Source: Fragilaria crotonensis (lineage: Eukaryota > Bacillariophyta > Fragilariophyceae > Fragilariales > Fragilariaceae). From it: a stretch of DNA of 64,000 bases. The position numbers and the translations under genes are program-made. Location: positions 1-64,000 of the forward strand of contig JAKSYS010000225.1 in the NCBI GenBank assembly GCA_022925895.1. Reading direction: 5' to 3'. Within the stretch, counting starts at the first letter, position 1, and the number at the start of each line of letters is the position of its first letter. The notes beneath the pieces were generated by a model. That model did no database searches. It saw only the letters and a program-made list of their open reading frames with translations, and was not told where the DNA came from. Of the stretch, positions 30,660-42,654 are shown one piece after another.

Positions 30660-33160
30660 AATGACACTTCTTGCTGGGCCTTTTACCTTGTTCTTGGAAG
30701 CATATTGACAAATACCTGTATACTGAAGGTTGTTTGTTCAATTATGATTGTTGCGACAAGGAATTATTGTCTCTGCTTGAATAATTTGACTCAAAACACG
30801 TGCTTTGGACCAACTATTTCAACCTTGGACGGCAAGACACCCACAACATGCATGCAAACGTCTCTTCTTCTTATTTGCTGAATGTGAAGCGTCAACAGTC
30901 ATGATCAAACTATGAGCGCAGTGCAAAGGCGTTCTATGGGAGAGCATCTCTTCTGCATTGTGACAGCAGATTTTGGCAAAATGTTTTTCTGCATCTGAGA
31001 ACTGTCATCCTTCATGTCTTGCAATTCTGGTGACGTATGAAGTGTGAAATTTGCATGCTTGCGCAAGAAAGCGCATAGATGTGAAGTAGCTGTGACAAAT
31101 GACCTCCCATGGTTTTGCTTTCTATTGTTGTGACAAGAGCAAAACTTCAAGTGATTTGTTGACTCTGTCAATCTCTGTTGCCCAATGGAAAATGTCAATT
31201 GTCGGGAATTTGCATGATAGTCATGATTGGTGTATCAATGTTGGCAGACGGAAGGTGCCTTCCAGTGTTCCTACTAAGCGCTTCTTCGACACTCTTGACA
31301 GCCACCCATACACACTCTTGACTTGTGATAGTCCTGCATATTTTTCTGCTGATCGGTTTCGATTGCAGTTTAGCAGCAATATAGTAATTGGAGGCTCCAA
31401 TCTAGTTGTTCTTACGATGTACGGTCAGTTCTTGTACCTCTTCCAGGATTGGTCTCGCGTCGCAAGAAAGAGACATTATGTTGTTACCATTCCCTTTCAT
31501 TACAGCTCATAACCACATTGATGACTGGGCACCCATATCAGACAGCTTCTCTGTCATGTAGGATTAAAGGTGAAGCTTGCTGCCTTGAACCCATAAATTG
31601 CTTTGACAACAAGGAAGGGCTTCCCTTGCTTGGCCCCAAATCCTGGACCTGCCTGTTACCATGAATACGTTTCTCATTTGGAGCTATGAGGAAAGCATGT
31701 TTCATGTTTGACTGCAGCTATCAGCCGTAATATATGCGCTGAGTCTCTAGCAGCCAAATACAGAACTTTAAGTGACAGCAGATGCAGGAGCTCCTGTCCA
31801 GTGGTGCCCATTTGCGCTATACCTCACACCTTCTTGCACCTGAAGTTCTCCCCAAGCTTGAATTTAAAGACAAGGTGACCCGGCGTGATCTGCTGAGTTT
31901 ACCAAATCGACGTGCTAGGATCTCCATCAAATTCTTCAAATGTCACGTGTGCATTACTCATCTCCATCTGAATGGCATCCATCCAAAGGGTATTTCCTGC
32001 TTCTCAATCTATCTCCGCGGCCTCTTCGGTATCCAAATGATGTATTTGTGTGCAGCTATTAGACCAATAATTGGTTTTTACTTTCTGCAATGTGCGTTCT
32101 TGCTTCTTCAATGCAAAGGGTACCGACCAGGCAAAGAAAGGTTCATCGATAATCTTGTTATTCGGTGTGAAATATGCAAGCTCCACTGCATGAGATTCCT
32201 TAAGATCTTTCACCTCAACCCAATCAGTCGGTCGGTCCTTCCATTCTACTAGGATTTGCTACCCTCTGGTCACAACCTTTGTCTCATCATGCCATATACA
32301 TTTTCAAAATGTCTAGTGAGACTGAGGAATTGCATCGGACAATACCTGCTGGTGATTATGAATGATCTCACTAAACATCATCTGCTGTCGGTTTTCATCA
32401 TCAAAATGTGCTGTGATGTTTTCAGCAACGACAATTGCGGTCATTTTGTCATGAGAACCATTAGAGTAATCGACCAGATATTGGTACTACTTCCTTGAAT
32501 CGAGTAGTGGGTCTGAATTGAGAATTGACCTACAGACTACAGACTCAATTGCCCTCAACATCCATCAACCTCTGTATGTTGTCAGTGACATGCTGTAAAA
32601 CAACTTTTTCACCACTGCGTGCCATCGTCAATTCTATGCTCACATTGCTAATTGCTAATCGTTGCCATTGACTTCTGGAACTGGTTGGTCATCGGCATGT
32701 GGAAGGTTTGCAAATGGCGTTGCGTTACCCAATTTTTGATGGTGGCTGCTGGCAACTCAAACATTGCCTAAAGTTTGTTTTGTATTTCGCCACTCGGCTC
32801 TGCTTTTGATCAGTACACCATTCGCTGCTGGTCATTTGCGTACCGTCATCATACTAGATATCGAAATTCCGCTTTCTGGCAAAATCCAATATGACTTTTA
32901 TCTCCCTACTTCATGAGATACTCACAAAGATCCAGAAAATTCAACCTCTCCGACGCCAACATTGCTCCTTAACAGGACCATTCGTATAATTGGACATCTA
33001 GGTCTTGCAAAATGTCATGGGTTTCTCCTGTGATATTTCCATTGGAGTGTGACCATAGGCATACGTGGATAAGTTCGCGCATACATTCTCAAGCACACAA
33101 AATCACATGAATCCATAGTCCCAGAGGCTTGGTGACATATTCTTTTACATCATGATCCAA
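30660..33160 (-). mobile_element. Old, heavily broken Ty1/copia relic
   Basis: On the minus strand, fragments of a copia polyprotein can be recognised in order: integrase C-terminal part near 33.1 kb, the KDLKESHAVELAYF linker and following segment near 32.0-32.2 kb, reverse transcriptase remnants at 31.4-32.0 kb, and an RNase H fragment (VDASHSANKK) near 30.9 kb. It is broken many times over. No LTRs were identified, and the relic may extend to about 35 kb. It is much older than the two other copia elements in the window. Confidence 0.7.
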
Positions 33161-36100
33161 TACCACAATTTTTCACCTTGTGTATAGCAACTCTGCACAG
33201 TGGGATTTGTACTTGGTCTCAGAGGTCCAGAGACATGGTACTTAGTCTCACACTTTGCCTGCATACTAAACATTGTCTTTGTCCCATCATGGACAACTAG
33301 CTCTTCAGCCCAGTATGGACAACAGCCCCATCAAAAGTCAACAAGTACAGCAAAACACTCTCAAACTGTGTGCGCATGTTTCTGGCATGGTTGTAATCTA
33401 CTCTTTGAATGGGACTCTGCTCTGAAGCCGCATTTATGGGAATAAAGTTGTGAACCAATGTTATTGCGCATGCATGACACGACCCTCCCTACTCCCTACT
33501 AGTACGGCGGTTCCGCAAACGTCGACTCGCGTGGGAGTCAAGTTAGTGCAAGACGGTTGAGATAGAAGGGAATGAATGCAGAAACACGATGATAGAGCAT
33601 TGCAATATTGGAATAAGAGCGCATTATGGACTTTATGTAGATAGTATGAGGATTGGTACTGAATACACCTTCCTGCCTACTCACCCTTCTTACAATCATC
33701 TGCACCAGCAACAATGCGCCAGTTGAGGTTACAAAGGATTAAATTAGAAATTGTGAGCTGATGTGGGTGGACAGGAATACATTGGCTTGAGCTATACTAA
33801 TTGGAGTAGTATGCACTATTCGGATGGGGCATCATGCATGATGATGCAGAATCCTGTAAATAGTTAACTGTGCAGCACTATTTGGATGGGGTATCATGCA
33901 TGATGATGCTGACTTCTGCAGGTACAAGTCAACTTTGCACAGAAGGATGTGGTGGCTCAGCATCAGAGATGTATAAACATTCATGGACAGAATGCTGTGT
34001 CAGTGGCAAGCTTTCCATTTAGTAGTCATTCTGAGTATCCTCCTGTCATCTCGCTCGGCATCTTCTGCAAGGTGCAATTTAGTGGATCGAACACCTCGTG
34101 GCGTCGTGACCCTGTCCTCAATCTTTGTTGCGCACGAGTGGACCAACAATGCCGAAGGGCTTGGCTACCAATTCATCTGAAATTTGTATCATCACCCGCC
34201 GATACAAAGTTCATCTGGAAGGTGTGGACTCGCATGGTGTTGAGGATTACGTATGAGTCCCCTTCCATGATTGCCCATCATGATATTCTTATCATCCAAG
34301 AAGTGATCATTGGAAGTAGTAGGATCTGACTCGTCTTTCTCGCGACAGAATTACCTTAATGGTGGGACTCTGTCAAGCCTAGATGATATGGATCAATCTA
34401 ATCGAGGCAGGTTGGCTTCCGATCTTGAATCTCATGCTGTCTCTGTTATTATCAGGCTTGGCACCCTCGGACAATGCTTGGAATTGGCTTAGAATTTCTT
34501 GTGCACCTTGTAATGTCTGATAAGGTTACTAATCAAGTGCACAGGATGGGAGTCATATTTACATCACATCCCAAGTGTATATTGCCACGTGTCCATGTTA
34601 GCTATGCAATCAGCAATCCTGGAGACTGGGGTTGAACTCTCACCCAATTGTGCAGATCCCTATGATTCCTTCCTATGCTGTGTGCCAGGCACCGCATCAG
34701 AGGCCGGAGTGGAAGCTGGTAGCAGGCAGTGTACATGGTTGATGATATCTTGGCAGCAGTCAAAATTGTAGATGGCGCTATGCTTTAGCAACCTGTCCAA
34801 GCTGCCTTCCACAGCTTGTCTCCTCCAGCTGTCTAGTAGCCGTGTACTAGGCGCTGGAAAGGATGCCATTTTGTAGAACAAGCTTGAGGCTACTAAAGAT
34901 GCTTGGTGGGCAATGGAGAAGATCATTCTTGTCTTTGTGATTGATGGTGCTGCCCGCACTGTCAAACTGCATTCCGGTAAGGCTGATGATCTTGCAATGA
35001 CCACCAGCCGCCTTCTTGCGGGTTAACTTGTGGCTCTCATGACTTTCCAATAAGTGATTGGGCAATGCTGCAACAATCATATTCATCGTGCACTCCGGGG
35101 TTACCCTGCTTTGGTGATCCTTGGTCCGCCAAACAACGAGCTCAGAGCTACCAAGCTGCCGGACTTCCGCACCACGGCACTGGACCTGCCGGCGGCTGGC
35201 CAACCAACACATGTCAATGACCTTGTTACCCGTCTGCCAGGCTGCACTTTGGTCATGGTGGTGTTTGGATAGGTGCAACCTGTCCTCTATCTCACAACTA
35301 TGGCACATCATGCCCCCCTGACATGCAATGCGCCATCATATCCCCGTCTAATCCCCTGGGGTTCTTGACAAATTCTGGTGGCAGTCCTCATCCCATTCAA
35401 TATCCTTGAAATCTGCATGCCTACTTGACTTGCAGCCATAGCCTACTAGTAAGGTGCCATGAACCAAAGAGTGTGAGATGTACGGTCACACAAACCGTAT
35501 AAAGCACATATTGCGTCCTACTACTTGCCACTTGCCACCGTACAGCAGCTTATCTTCGATAGGCATTCTCTACATCATGCTTGCATCGAAGCTGCAGGCC
35601 GAGATTCTAATTCTTCCAGGATGACATAGTATCTGTACACAGGTTCCAACGTCCATATATCCGCTGGAGGGGGTTGCCCTACGAGCGAAGTAATCAGTTT
35701 TTGCTACAGTAATTTGTAATTAGTTTTAAGAGGTGATAATTGTAGTTTAATAAATATTATAAGACTAGTTGGTAAAACAATTGAGAGCAGTCCCATCCCT
35801 GATGGGATTGAACTGTTCTCTTTTTATTCTCTGTCAACGAGTTCTCATTCTACTGTATGATCACATAGTGTTGTACGGTTGTACTGTAGCTAGTACAGGA
35901 TCAGTGTTGTATTGTTGCACTGTACTGTTCAATTACTAGCCTACCGGTATATCCAAGTACTATACATGGCCATTGTATTGTCGTACTGGATACTAGTAAT
36001 AATAGTAGTATACTGTATTGCTCTACACTAAGGGCACGTGCGGTGTAGCTACTGCAGGGGTGTTTTGGATGAACTGGTACTCCACCAGAACAGGCTCATT

Positions 36101-37982
36101 ATTTTCGGATTCTATGGTGACATGGCATTTCCCCCAAATCAATGTCATGATCAAAACATTAATGCGCAAAGAGATGATGGTAAAGAAGGGTGGAATTTCA
36201 ATTCCGAAACTACAAAATACTTGAGTACTCACTTTGACACCCAAGTTCGCCAAGGGTGCATCATTGAAAGCCCATCAAAATTGGAACCGGAAGGAGCATC
36301 CTGTGCAGATTTGGATGTATGATATGATGTGGTGTTGGCTGTGGTGTGTTTGCTTTGCACAAAGTTCATCATTGGTGATGCTGCCACTCTCGACCACATG
36401 GTGTAGAAGAGGAAATGTTGTTACAATATAATCAACAAACCTTCGTTCCACACCAGCACTTGCTTTATTAGTTAAACCCCTAACTGGATCAAATGTAAGA
36501 TTCTTGCCAGCATTCATAGTATTTTTGAAAAAAGGACAAGAAAAGGGCAATGGAAACGCTAGCAATTGAATTCTCTTGTTTCAAGGAGTTCTATGTAACA
36601 GATAGTTGATGGAGCAACAACAAGGCAATGGGGTGATAATTCAGATGGCGGAGCTTGGCCAATCAAAGCAAGCTACTAGTGGTAGCAGTGAACAGGATCT
36701 CCACACCATGATGGTGGTCTGAAGGTACTAGCTAGTGGATTGATAAAATGATAAAATTTGAGCTAATGAGGAGATTACCATGCTTCGTCATCATCAACAA
36801 GTTGATAATCTCAAAGACACTTCTTAATGATTTCTCCAAAGAATTGCAACATTATAATATTTCATCTTGGTAAAGGCGTCAGGGCAAGACATTTAGGGCA
36901 TTGATAACCAAAAATTCAGACATGTCACAGCCACGATTCAGCACTCAAATCACCTACAGAGGACGAGTGCAGTTCAATCCTTTGAAGAATATTTTCACTG
37001 ACTCATAGAAGAAGATGCATATGCACTTACAGAATATAGTGGTGGTGGCCTTGCTTGAAGCTAGTGTGATGCCCAACATGTGCTTGGTGCAATCTGACTT
37101 CTACCTCACCACCCATAGGAGAAGGGGAATTGAAGTTCCTCTTGTTTGACAACTCCTCCAATGAATCTCAACTTTACGAAGATAGTACAGAACCTTCTTG
37201 AGGAGTATGTTGATAATTCATTCATTAATGGAAAGAAAAGAGATGATTTAAGTTTCAAGTCCTTAAAGTCCACTAAGCAAATGCAAGCAACGGATCCCCA
37301 AATTTCACCCACAAATACATGTAATTTGATTTACATCATACTCGGAGTATATCGTAATTTGTCGCTACTCCACAGGGTATCATACAGTACTCAGTACTAT
37401 TACTTGTAGTGTCGATGCAAGCTCTGCACTCTGGACTCCTTATGACATATCAATGAATTGACATCATACTGCCGTAGACGTATTTCTGCCACGGTGGCAA
37501 ATGCTCGCAAAAGCAATTAAGGTGGGATGTCTGGAGTACTACCGTAGTAGGAACGACGTACAATTCCAACGCCCAGAACAAAGAGAACAGTTGAATGACT
37601 TTTGACCGGAAATAGTCCGTAATCAAACGTTATGACAGTTCAGTAGGCTCGCACATGACAAGACGTCGTTGGTGGAAAAAAGAAAATTTTGGCTGGTACT
37701 AAACGTGGTGCATTTCTACCTGGAGAAAGTCAACACCGCCCTTGTTTCGTGTCTCGTGGTACATCGACCAACTGTACTGGCTCGCTTCCCGCAGAAAAAA
37801 GTGCCCAATAGAAATATAGGTTATCAACTATGCCTCCTTTTGCCTACGCTCTCTCTCAGTCTACGTAATACTCGGGTACATTACTGTATCATACAACTCA
37901 GAGTTGCTCAAATCGCAGCAGCGCCTAGTGACTCTTATAATACTCACTTGCTTCGACTCTCATCGACAACCTCGCCTCCACA
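33161..37982. other. Gene-free, AT-rich, repeat-derived region
   Basis: No supported host gene in about 4.8 kb. Seen here: a 35-bp direct repeat (33813-33847 and 33875-33909) containing ATCATGCATGATGATGC; an imperfect hairpin at about 35785-35822 (CCCATC CCT GATGGG core); GTAC-rich DNA at 35860-36020 and 37330-37400. The Rab promoter should lie in the last few hundred bases. Confidence 0.5.
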
Positions 37983-38603
37983 ATGAGCTCCGGAAGTGCC
38001 CCCTATGATATGCAGATCAAGCTCCTCATGATTGGAGACTCTGGAGTCGGAAAGACTTGTTTGCTGTTGCGTTATGCCAACGACTCCTTCTCACCCACTT
38101 TCATTACCACGATTGGCATTGATTTCAAGATCAAGAATGTCGATATTGACGGAACACGCATCAAGCTCCAGATCTGGGACACGGCTGGTCAGGAGCGTTT
38201 CCGCACTATCACGACGTCGTACTTTCGCGGCGCCCAGGGCATCCTCCTCGTGTACGATGTCACGGACCGTCGCTCCTTTGAGTCGATCCGTAATTGGATC
38301 TCGCAGATTCAGCAACATGCCGATGTGCACGTCAACAAGATTCTTGTCGGGAACAAGTGCGATATGCTCGACGAGAAGGTCGTTTCTACCGAGGAGGCGG
38401 CGAAGCTTGCGAAGGAATTTGGAATTGAATTCTGGGAGTGCTCTGCCAAGAATGATATCAATGTTGACGACTGCTTCATGGGCATCGCCAGGGGTGTCAA
38501 GGACAGACTTGTAGCAGACGGACAAGGAGGACCAGCTCCTGGAAAGGGACTCAATCTCAAGGCTGGACAGTCAGCTGGCGGGCAGAAGAAGGGTTGCTGC
38601 TAG
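37983..38603 (+). CDS. Rab GTPase, Rab8/RabE-type
   Basis: Single exon, 206 aa, full length for a Rab. The P-loop is GDSGVGKT (18-25), switch [13 protein letters not shown] with Thr43, switch [15 protein letters not shown] with Gln70, base-recognition NKCD and ECSAK, and a C-terminal CC for geranylgeranylation. The IGIDFKIK and [27 protein letters not shown] sequence (shortened) places it with Rab8/RabE and Rab1-like proteins; [11 protein letters not shown] fits Rab8 better. Such Rabs direct Golgi-to-plasma-membrane vesicle traffic. All nucleotide-binding residues are intact. Confidence 0.95.
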   Translation: MSSGSAPYDMQIKLLMIGDSGVGKTCLLLRYANDSFSPTFITTIGIDFKIKNVDIDGTRIKLQIWDTAGQERFRTITTSYFRGAQGILLVYDVTDRRSFESIRNWISQIQQHADVHVNKILVGNKCDMLDEKVVSTEEAAKLAKEFGIEFWECSAKNDINVDDCFMGIARGVKDRLVADGQGGPAPGKGLNLKAGQSAGGQKKGCC

Positions 38604-40123
38604 ATTATCATCATATCCTTCCTTGCAATTGCCTTATTCCCCGAATCGTTCCTATCTCGACAATTATTGCAACACATCACCGATATGCCGCATTATTTCA
38701 TGTAATCAAGAAGAACGGCTTTCTAGACCAAGATATTGGTTTTGTGTAACAACCTTCATGTTCAACGTTTACTAGAGAAACCTACTGCCCACTAGATCTG
38801 CCTCGTATTCCGACGAATCTAATTGTTGGGTACTGGTACAGATACTCGGAGTTACTACAGTATGGCTGAGCAATATCGATCCACTTAATATTCAGGATTT
38901 GACAGAAGTGGGAGCCTGAATTCTATGTCAGGACGTCTTCGCTGCAATCGATCGGTTACTTGGTCGATGGCTCCAGAACTACCACTCTTGCAATCCATGT
39001 CTCAAACGTCTGTTTTGGGTTCAGGCGTCAGACGGTGCTATCCTTGAAAAGAGTCCCACGGCCTTTCCAACATTAGCAAAGTGCGGCTTGGTCACGAGGT
39101 TGTGGATGAATAGCTTCAAGTACCTACCGGTAGCACTTAGGACTTCGAACCTATGCTCTCGTGAGCGCCCCCAGTAGACCCTAGTTCAACCACAAGGAAA
39201 TTCATACCGGTGTACTACAGTGCTCATTACTGTAGTACACAACTACAGTTGTGTTTGCTGGGTCATGCCATAAAATCACAAATGCACTGCTCCGATACAA
39301 GTGATTGATGAGAGATGTTCGTTGACGACTATGCATTATACATAATCTACCGGTAGCTAATAGCTAAGTCTTTACTCCAATATTTGTACCACTTCTGCAC
39401 TCGAATTGAGAGTCGAGAGTTGAAACTTGATGATCACAGTGCGCCTACAATCGCCAACAGTGGAAGAGGGCATGAGATGTACTACTAGTACTTCGAGACT
39501 CCGAGTACTCTGTATGATCGTGTAGGACCATATAATCTACAAAACTATCTACTCCAGTATGCCATAGTCGTATGCATACATACTGACATTCGAACTCTGA
39601 GACTCGTACTGCACACGTACATAGGATTCAAGACTCGGGCAGACATTTTGCGGACCCCAACTGTCCACACACGACAAGAGACAAGACACGACCGTTGCGG
39701 GACACGAAAGAGCTATGACAAAATGTGTGTATTACGTTTATACTGCGTAATCCCGCTTCGTCTGTCCCTGACCCCCAGCAAATGGAATTGCGCTACGTAC
39801 GTACATATGCATAAGGGTTCTGGCTCTCTGGTCATTGGTCAGTAAGTCGGTAGGACAGTACAAGTACCTTTTACTTTGTACTGTACTACATTGTACTACT
39901 GTACTGTACCTTGTACGTGTATGGTCGAGTAAAGTATATATCATATGTGCATACGCAATATGCATGCATCGTCATATGCGCTGCACATATGTACGATGTA
40001 CATGCGCACTCCCATATGCCACTCCTATCTCCTATGTAGGCTCTGCTACGCGAGAGCGTCTGTGAGGGAGAGGGTTCGGGAGAATTCCGATTCGGACTAT
40101 GAAATGCTTCGTCGGCAGTGTCC
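38604..40123. other. Long intergenic region, GTAC-rich
   Basis: No gene in 1.5 kb. GTAC, GTAT and CATATG words are dense at 39120-39250, 39480-39620 and 39850-40010. A weak tRNA-like T-loop on the minus strand near 39140 was rejected. Confidence 0.55.
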
Positions 40124-40669
40124 ATGAAGTTACAGCAGGGTCAGCGGGAAAAGAATCGGCAGATGATGATGATGATGATGCGTGTCGCTATCGGTTTGCT
40201 GATTTGGGCGGAAGCAGCCAGCATCACCAATGGATTTGTCACAACCTCCATCCCTTGCCTACCAAATAGAAAAGAACAGCCCCGACGACGGCCTCAACCA
40301 CATCGACGAAACGCATGGCCATGGAATCACCGCCAACACGATCGGGAACCACCACCACCAAGCGAAAAAGATGAGTATTACAAACGTCTTGTAGACGCAT
40401 CACGCGATCCTGTTGCTTTTGAGAAATTCGTCATGGCGAAAGATGGAAAGGTAGCCGAACAAAGCGCATCTATCCAGAAAACTGATGCCAGTAATGATCC
40501 TACACCCGGTAGTTCGCCTAAAAAAGGTTATCAACGCATTGAAGAATGGGATGCTCAGAGGACTAGGGATGATATGTCGTGGGAGGAGCGAGTTCAGTTC
40601 GATGGTCGTCGATACGGAAATCAATATCAACAGAACGAGATTTTGAGAAAGAATTTGAAATCCTTCTGA
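40124..40669 (+). CDS. Small protein with N-terminal targeting peptide, unknown function
   Basis: Up to 181 aa from ATG 40124; the frame continues two codons upstream only to a GTG. A run of six ATG codons (40163-40180) offers alternative starts and places a signal peptide right at the N-terminus (MRVAIGLLIWAEAASITNGF). The NGF/VTT break and the following Arg-rich, proline-rich stretch resemble a diatom plastid presequence. The mature part carries DEYYKRLVDASRDPVAFEKFV and a C-terminal block GYQRIEEWDAQRTRDDMSWEERVQFDG (shortened) that looks conserved. No known domain was recognised. Confidence 0.72.
   Translation: MKLQQGQREKNRQMMMMMMRVAIGLLIWAEAASITNGFVTTSIPCLPNRKEQPRRRPQPHRRNAWPWNHRQHDREPPPPSEKDEYYKRLVDASRDPVAFEKFVMAKDGKVAEQSASIQKTDASNDPTPGSSPKKGYQRIEEWDAQRTRDDMSWEERVQFDGRRYGNQYQQNEILRKNLKSF
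40163..40180 (+). repeat. (ATG)6 microsatellite at start of targeting peptide
   Basis: Six in-frame ATG codons in a row immediately before the hydrophobic segment. Any of them could initiate translation. Length variation would change only the number of leading methionines. Confidence 0.85.
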
Positions 40670-40930
40670 AATGATGCACTGAAAACATGAACTTGTTATG
40701 ATAGATTGATGTTGACTTGTACAATGTTTGTTAAATAGATTCATACTGCACACTTTACCTGTACTTTGAAACAAACGCATCATTGTGATCCTAGGTACAA
40801 TGCTGACACCTTTCTCCTCCACGTCCTTCAGATATATGTAATACACGGAATATGGAGTTCTGGAACACTCAACATGCATGGAAAGAACGCAAAACCAGGC
40901 ATGTTGGTGGCTTGAAGCCTCACTGATTCC

Positions 40931-41695
40931 TTACTTTTTCCACGCACTTGCTTCGACTGCGATCACATGAGCCTCTTCGATCTTCACGTAGTCGTCGTCC
41001 TCTTCGGGGGCGTGGGCGTTGTTTGCAAGTGATGCTTGATTGTCGCCCGTTCCAAGAGGATGGTGCTTATCCAAAAAGGTGCGCTTGAGGCTAAACAAGG
41101 CACCACAGCAGATGAATGCGGCTGTGATAATTGCAATCGGTCGAATGAACAGGGCAATTGTGATACTGGTAATGATCCACATTGTCTCCAAGACGGTAAG
41201 ACAGTTGGTAAGCCAACCGACGCCAATAATGCGGAGCAACATTTTGAGGCCGTGGATGGAGAATGCAAGTACGATTCCGAATAGGACGACGAAAATTTGA
41301 AAGAAAACGAGAGCCCCGGCCACAACACCCAACTCGCGATTATTTTGGTCCGAAGATTCGGTTTCACCCGTGTTTGCCATGTGAAAAAGCCCGAATGTGG
41401 ATAGAGAGCCGAGGCTTGACATGACAGGAAGTATGAATGTCATGATAGAGTCAACAATCTCGTCCACAACGGGAACGCACTTGGCAACGAATTCCAAAAC
41501 CGTCAAGGTGCCTAAAGCAACCAGCGAAGGCCAGGAGTACAAGACCGTGCCGACGGATCCCCCCATGTTGAGAAGGTCGGGATGGATCTTGGAAATCAGG
41601 CCAACCATGAGTAACGTTAGAAATGGAGCGACGCCTGTGTTTCCGGAAACAGTGAACGCCACAGCAGTTGCGCTCAACCAGTCAAAGAAGCCCAT
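40931..41695 (-). CDS. DUF4126-like multi-pass membrane protein
   Basis: Single exon, 254 aa. The N-terminal half (GNTGVAPFLTLLMVGL ... SWPSLVALGTLTVLEFVAKCVPVVDEIVD) follows the pattern of DUF4126 membrane proteins, with an early hydrophobic segment, a Trp-Pro/Ala turn and the E..xKxPxVD motif. Several more hydrophobic segments follow (about 120-150, 165-200). The C-terminus is acidic and hydrophilic. Function is unknown; the family assignment is by eye. It faces the upstream targeting-peptide gene tail-to-tail, with 261 bases between stops. Confidence 0.75.
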   Translation of the reverse strand: MGFFDWLSATAVAFTVSGNTGVAPFLTLLMVGLISKIHPDLLNMGGSVGTVLYSWPSLVALGTLTVLEFVAKCVPVVDEIVDSIMTFILPVMSSLGSLSTFGLFHMANTGETESSDQNNRELGVVAGALVFFQIFVVLFGIVLAFSIHGLKMLLRIIGVGWLTNCLTVLETMWIITSITIALFIRPIAIITAAFICCGALFSLKRTFLDKHHPLGTGDNQASLANNAHAPEEDDDYVKIEEAHVIAVEASAWKK

Positions 41696-42545
41696 TGTGG
41701 TCTTGTATTACAATTTCAGTGTATGGCTTGACTGAAGGCTTATTTCGCCGATTTGAATGAAAGTGATTCCTTTGGAGAGTTACTTCCTACTTCACTTGTA
41801 TGTTTAACACCTGTCCTTCGGAGGCACGGAAGGCAGGGATCTGAAATCTGAAGTTGTCAAGAACAACTCACACCTCCCACCGAGTTATGCCCGATCCGAA
41901 TTTTTCAAGAGTTTATCTCCGTTTGGATTAACCGTAAATGTTTTCTTATTCGATACTATCGGTACACGAAGTAAACATCTACACTTGCGTTAAGTGTGAA
42001 ACCAATCCAATCTTAGGAACCTAGAAAACACCCCCGAACACCAATCGCTTAATAGGGAAACAAATTAAGAGCATGAATTCGACACGGCACATGAAAGACA
42101 TGCACGATTGCAAAACATTTGCATGTAATGTACTTGCTGCTAGCCAGTACTCGTAGAAACGGGCAGGTATTTTGGCTGTTTTATGCATAGCATGATAGCT
42201 TAGAGCATGAGTTTTTATAGTGTATAATGTACACAGAACGAAATGACCAAATTGCTGTACTCCTCGTATTATGTGGTATGTCGTATGTCGTATGTGTCAT
42301 GATGAGGCCGAATGACCTTACAGGTAGACCTATAGCCAGGAGTGGGAAGTTAATTAACTGTATGAGACATCTCTACATCTCCAATCATGCATCGATACAC
42401 TAATTGTGTACTCCGGAGTATCTGGTACAAGTAGCCATGACCGATGTGTAGACCAGCGTTCAACATACCAGGTACCAGGTACAAGTACAAGTACGTCGTC
42501 GTAGTACAAGTGTACTCTCTCGACTCTCGACATTTGATTTCCAAT
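41696..42545. other. Intergenic, flank of nested mobile cluster
   Basis: No gene. GTAC-rich just before the element (42400-42520). The last bases include TCCAA (42540-42544), the left target-site copy. Confidence 0.6.
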
Positions 42546-42654
42546 GTCAGGATAGAGTCGTCTGTCTGGCATTCCGTTCCAGCCACGTAGACAACAGACC
42601 ACGCCAGCAGGTAGATAAGATCTTATCCTGTAATCACTTCTTTATCTGCATGAC
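42546..42654 (+). repeat. 5' LTR of copia element 2 (109 bp)
   Basis: Begins GTCAGGATAG and ends CTGCATGAC (GTCA...TGAC ends). Identical to the 3' copy when its insert is ignored. Very short for a copia LTR. Confidence 0.9.

Noticed and set aside
31782-32252. 156-codon plus-strand ORF
   Set aside because: It is the antisense of the copia relic; the recognisable protein fragments are on the minus strand.
39115-39200. tRNA-like sequence on the minus strand with a GGTTCGAAGTCC T-loop
   Set aside because: Box A and box B consensus are both violated and no acceptor stem pairs.
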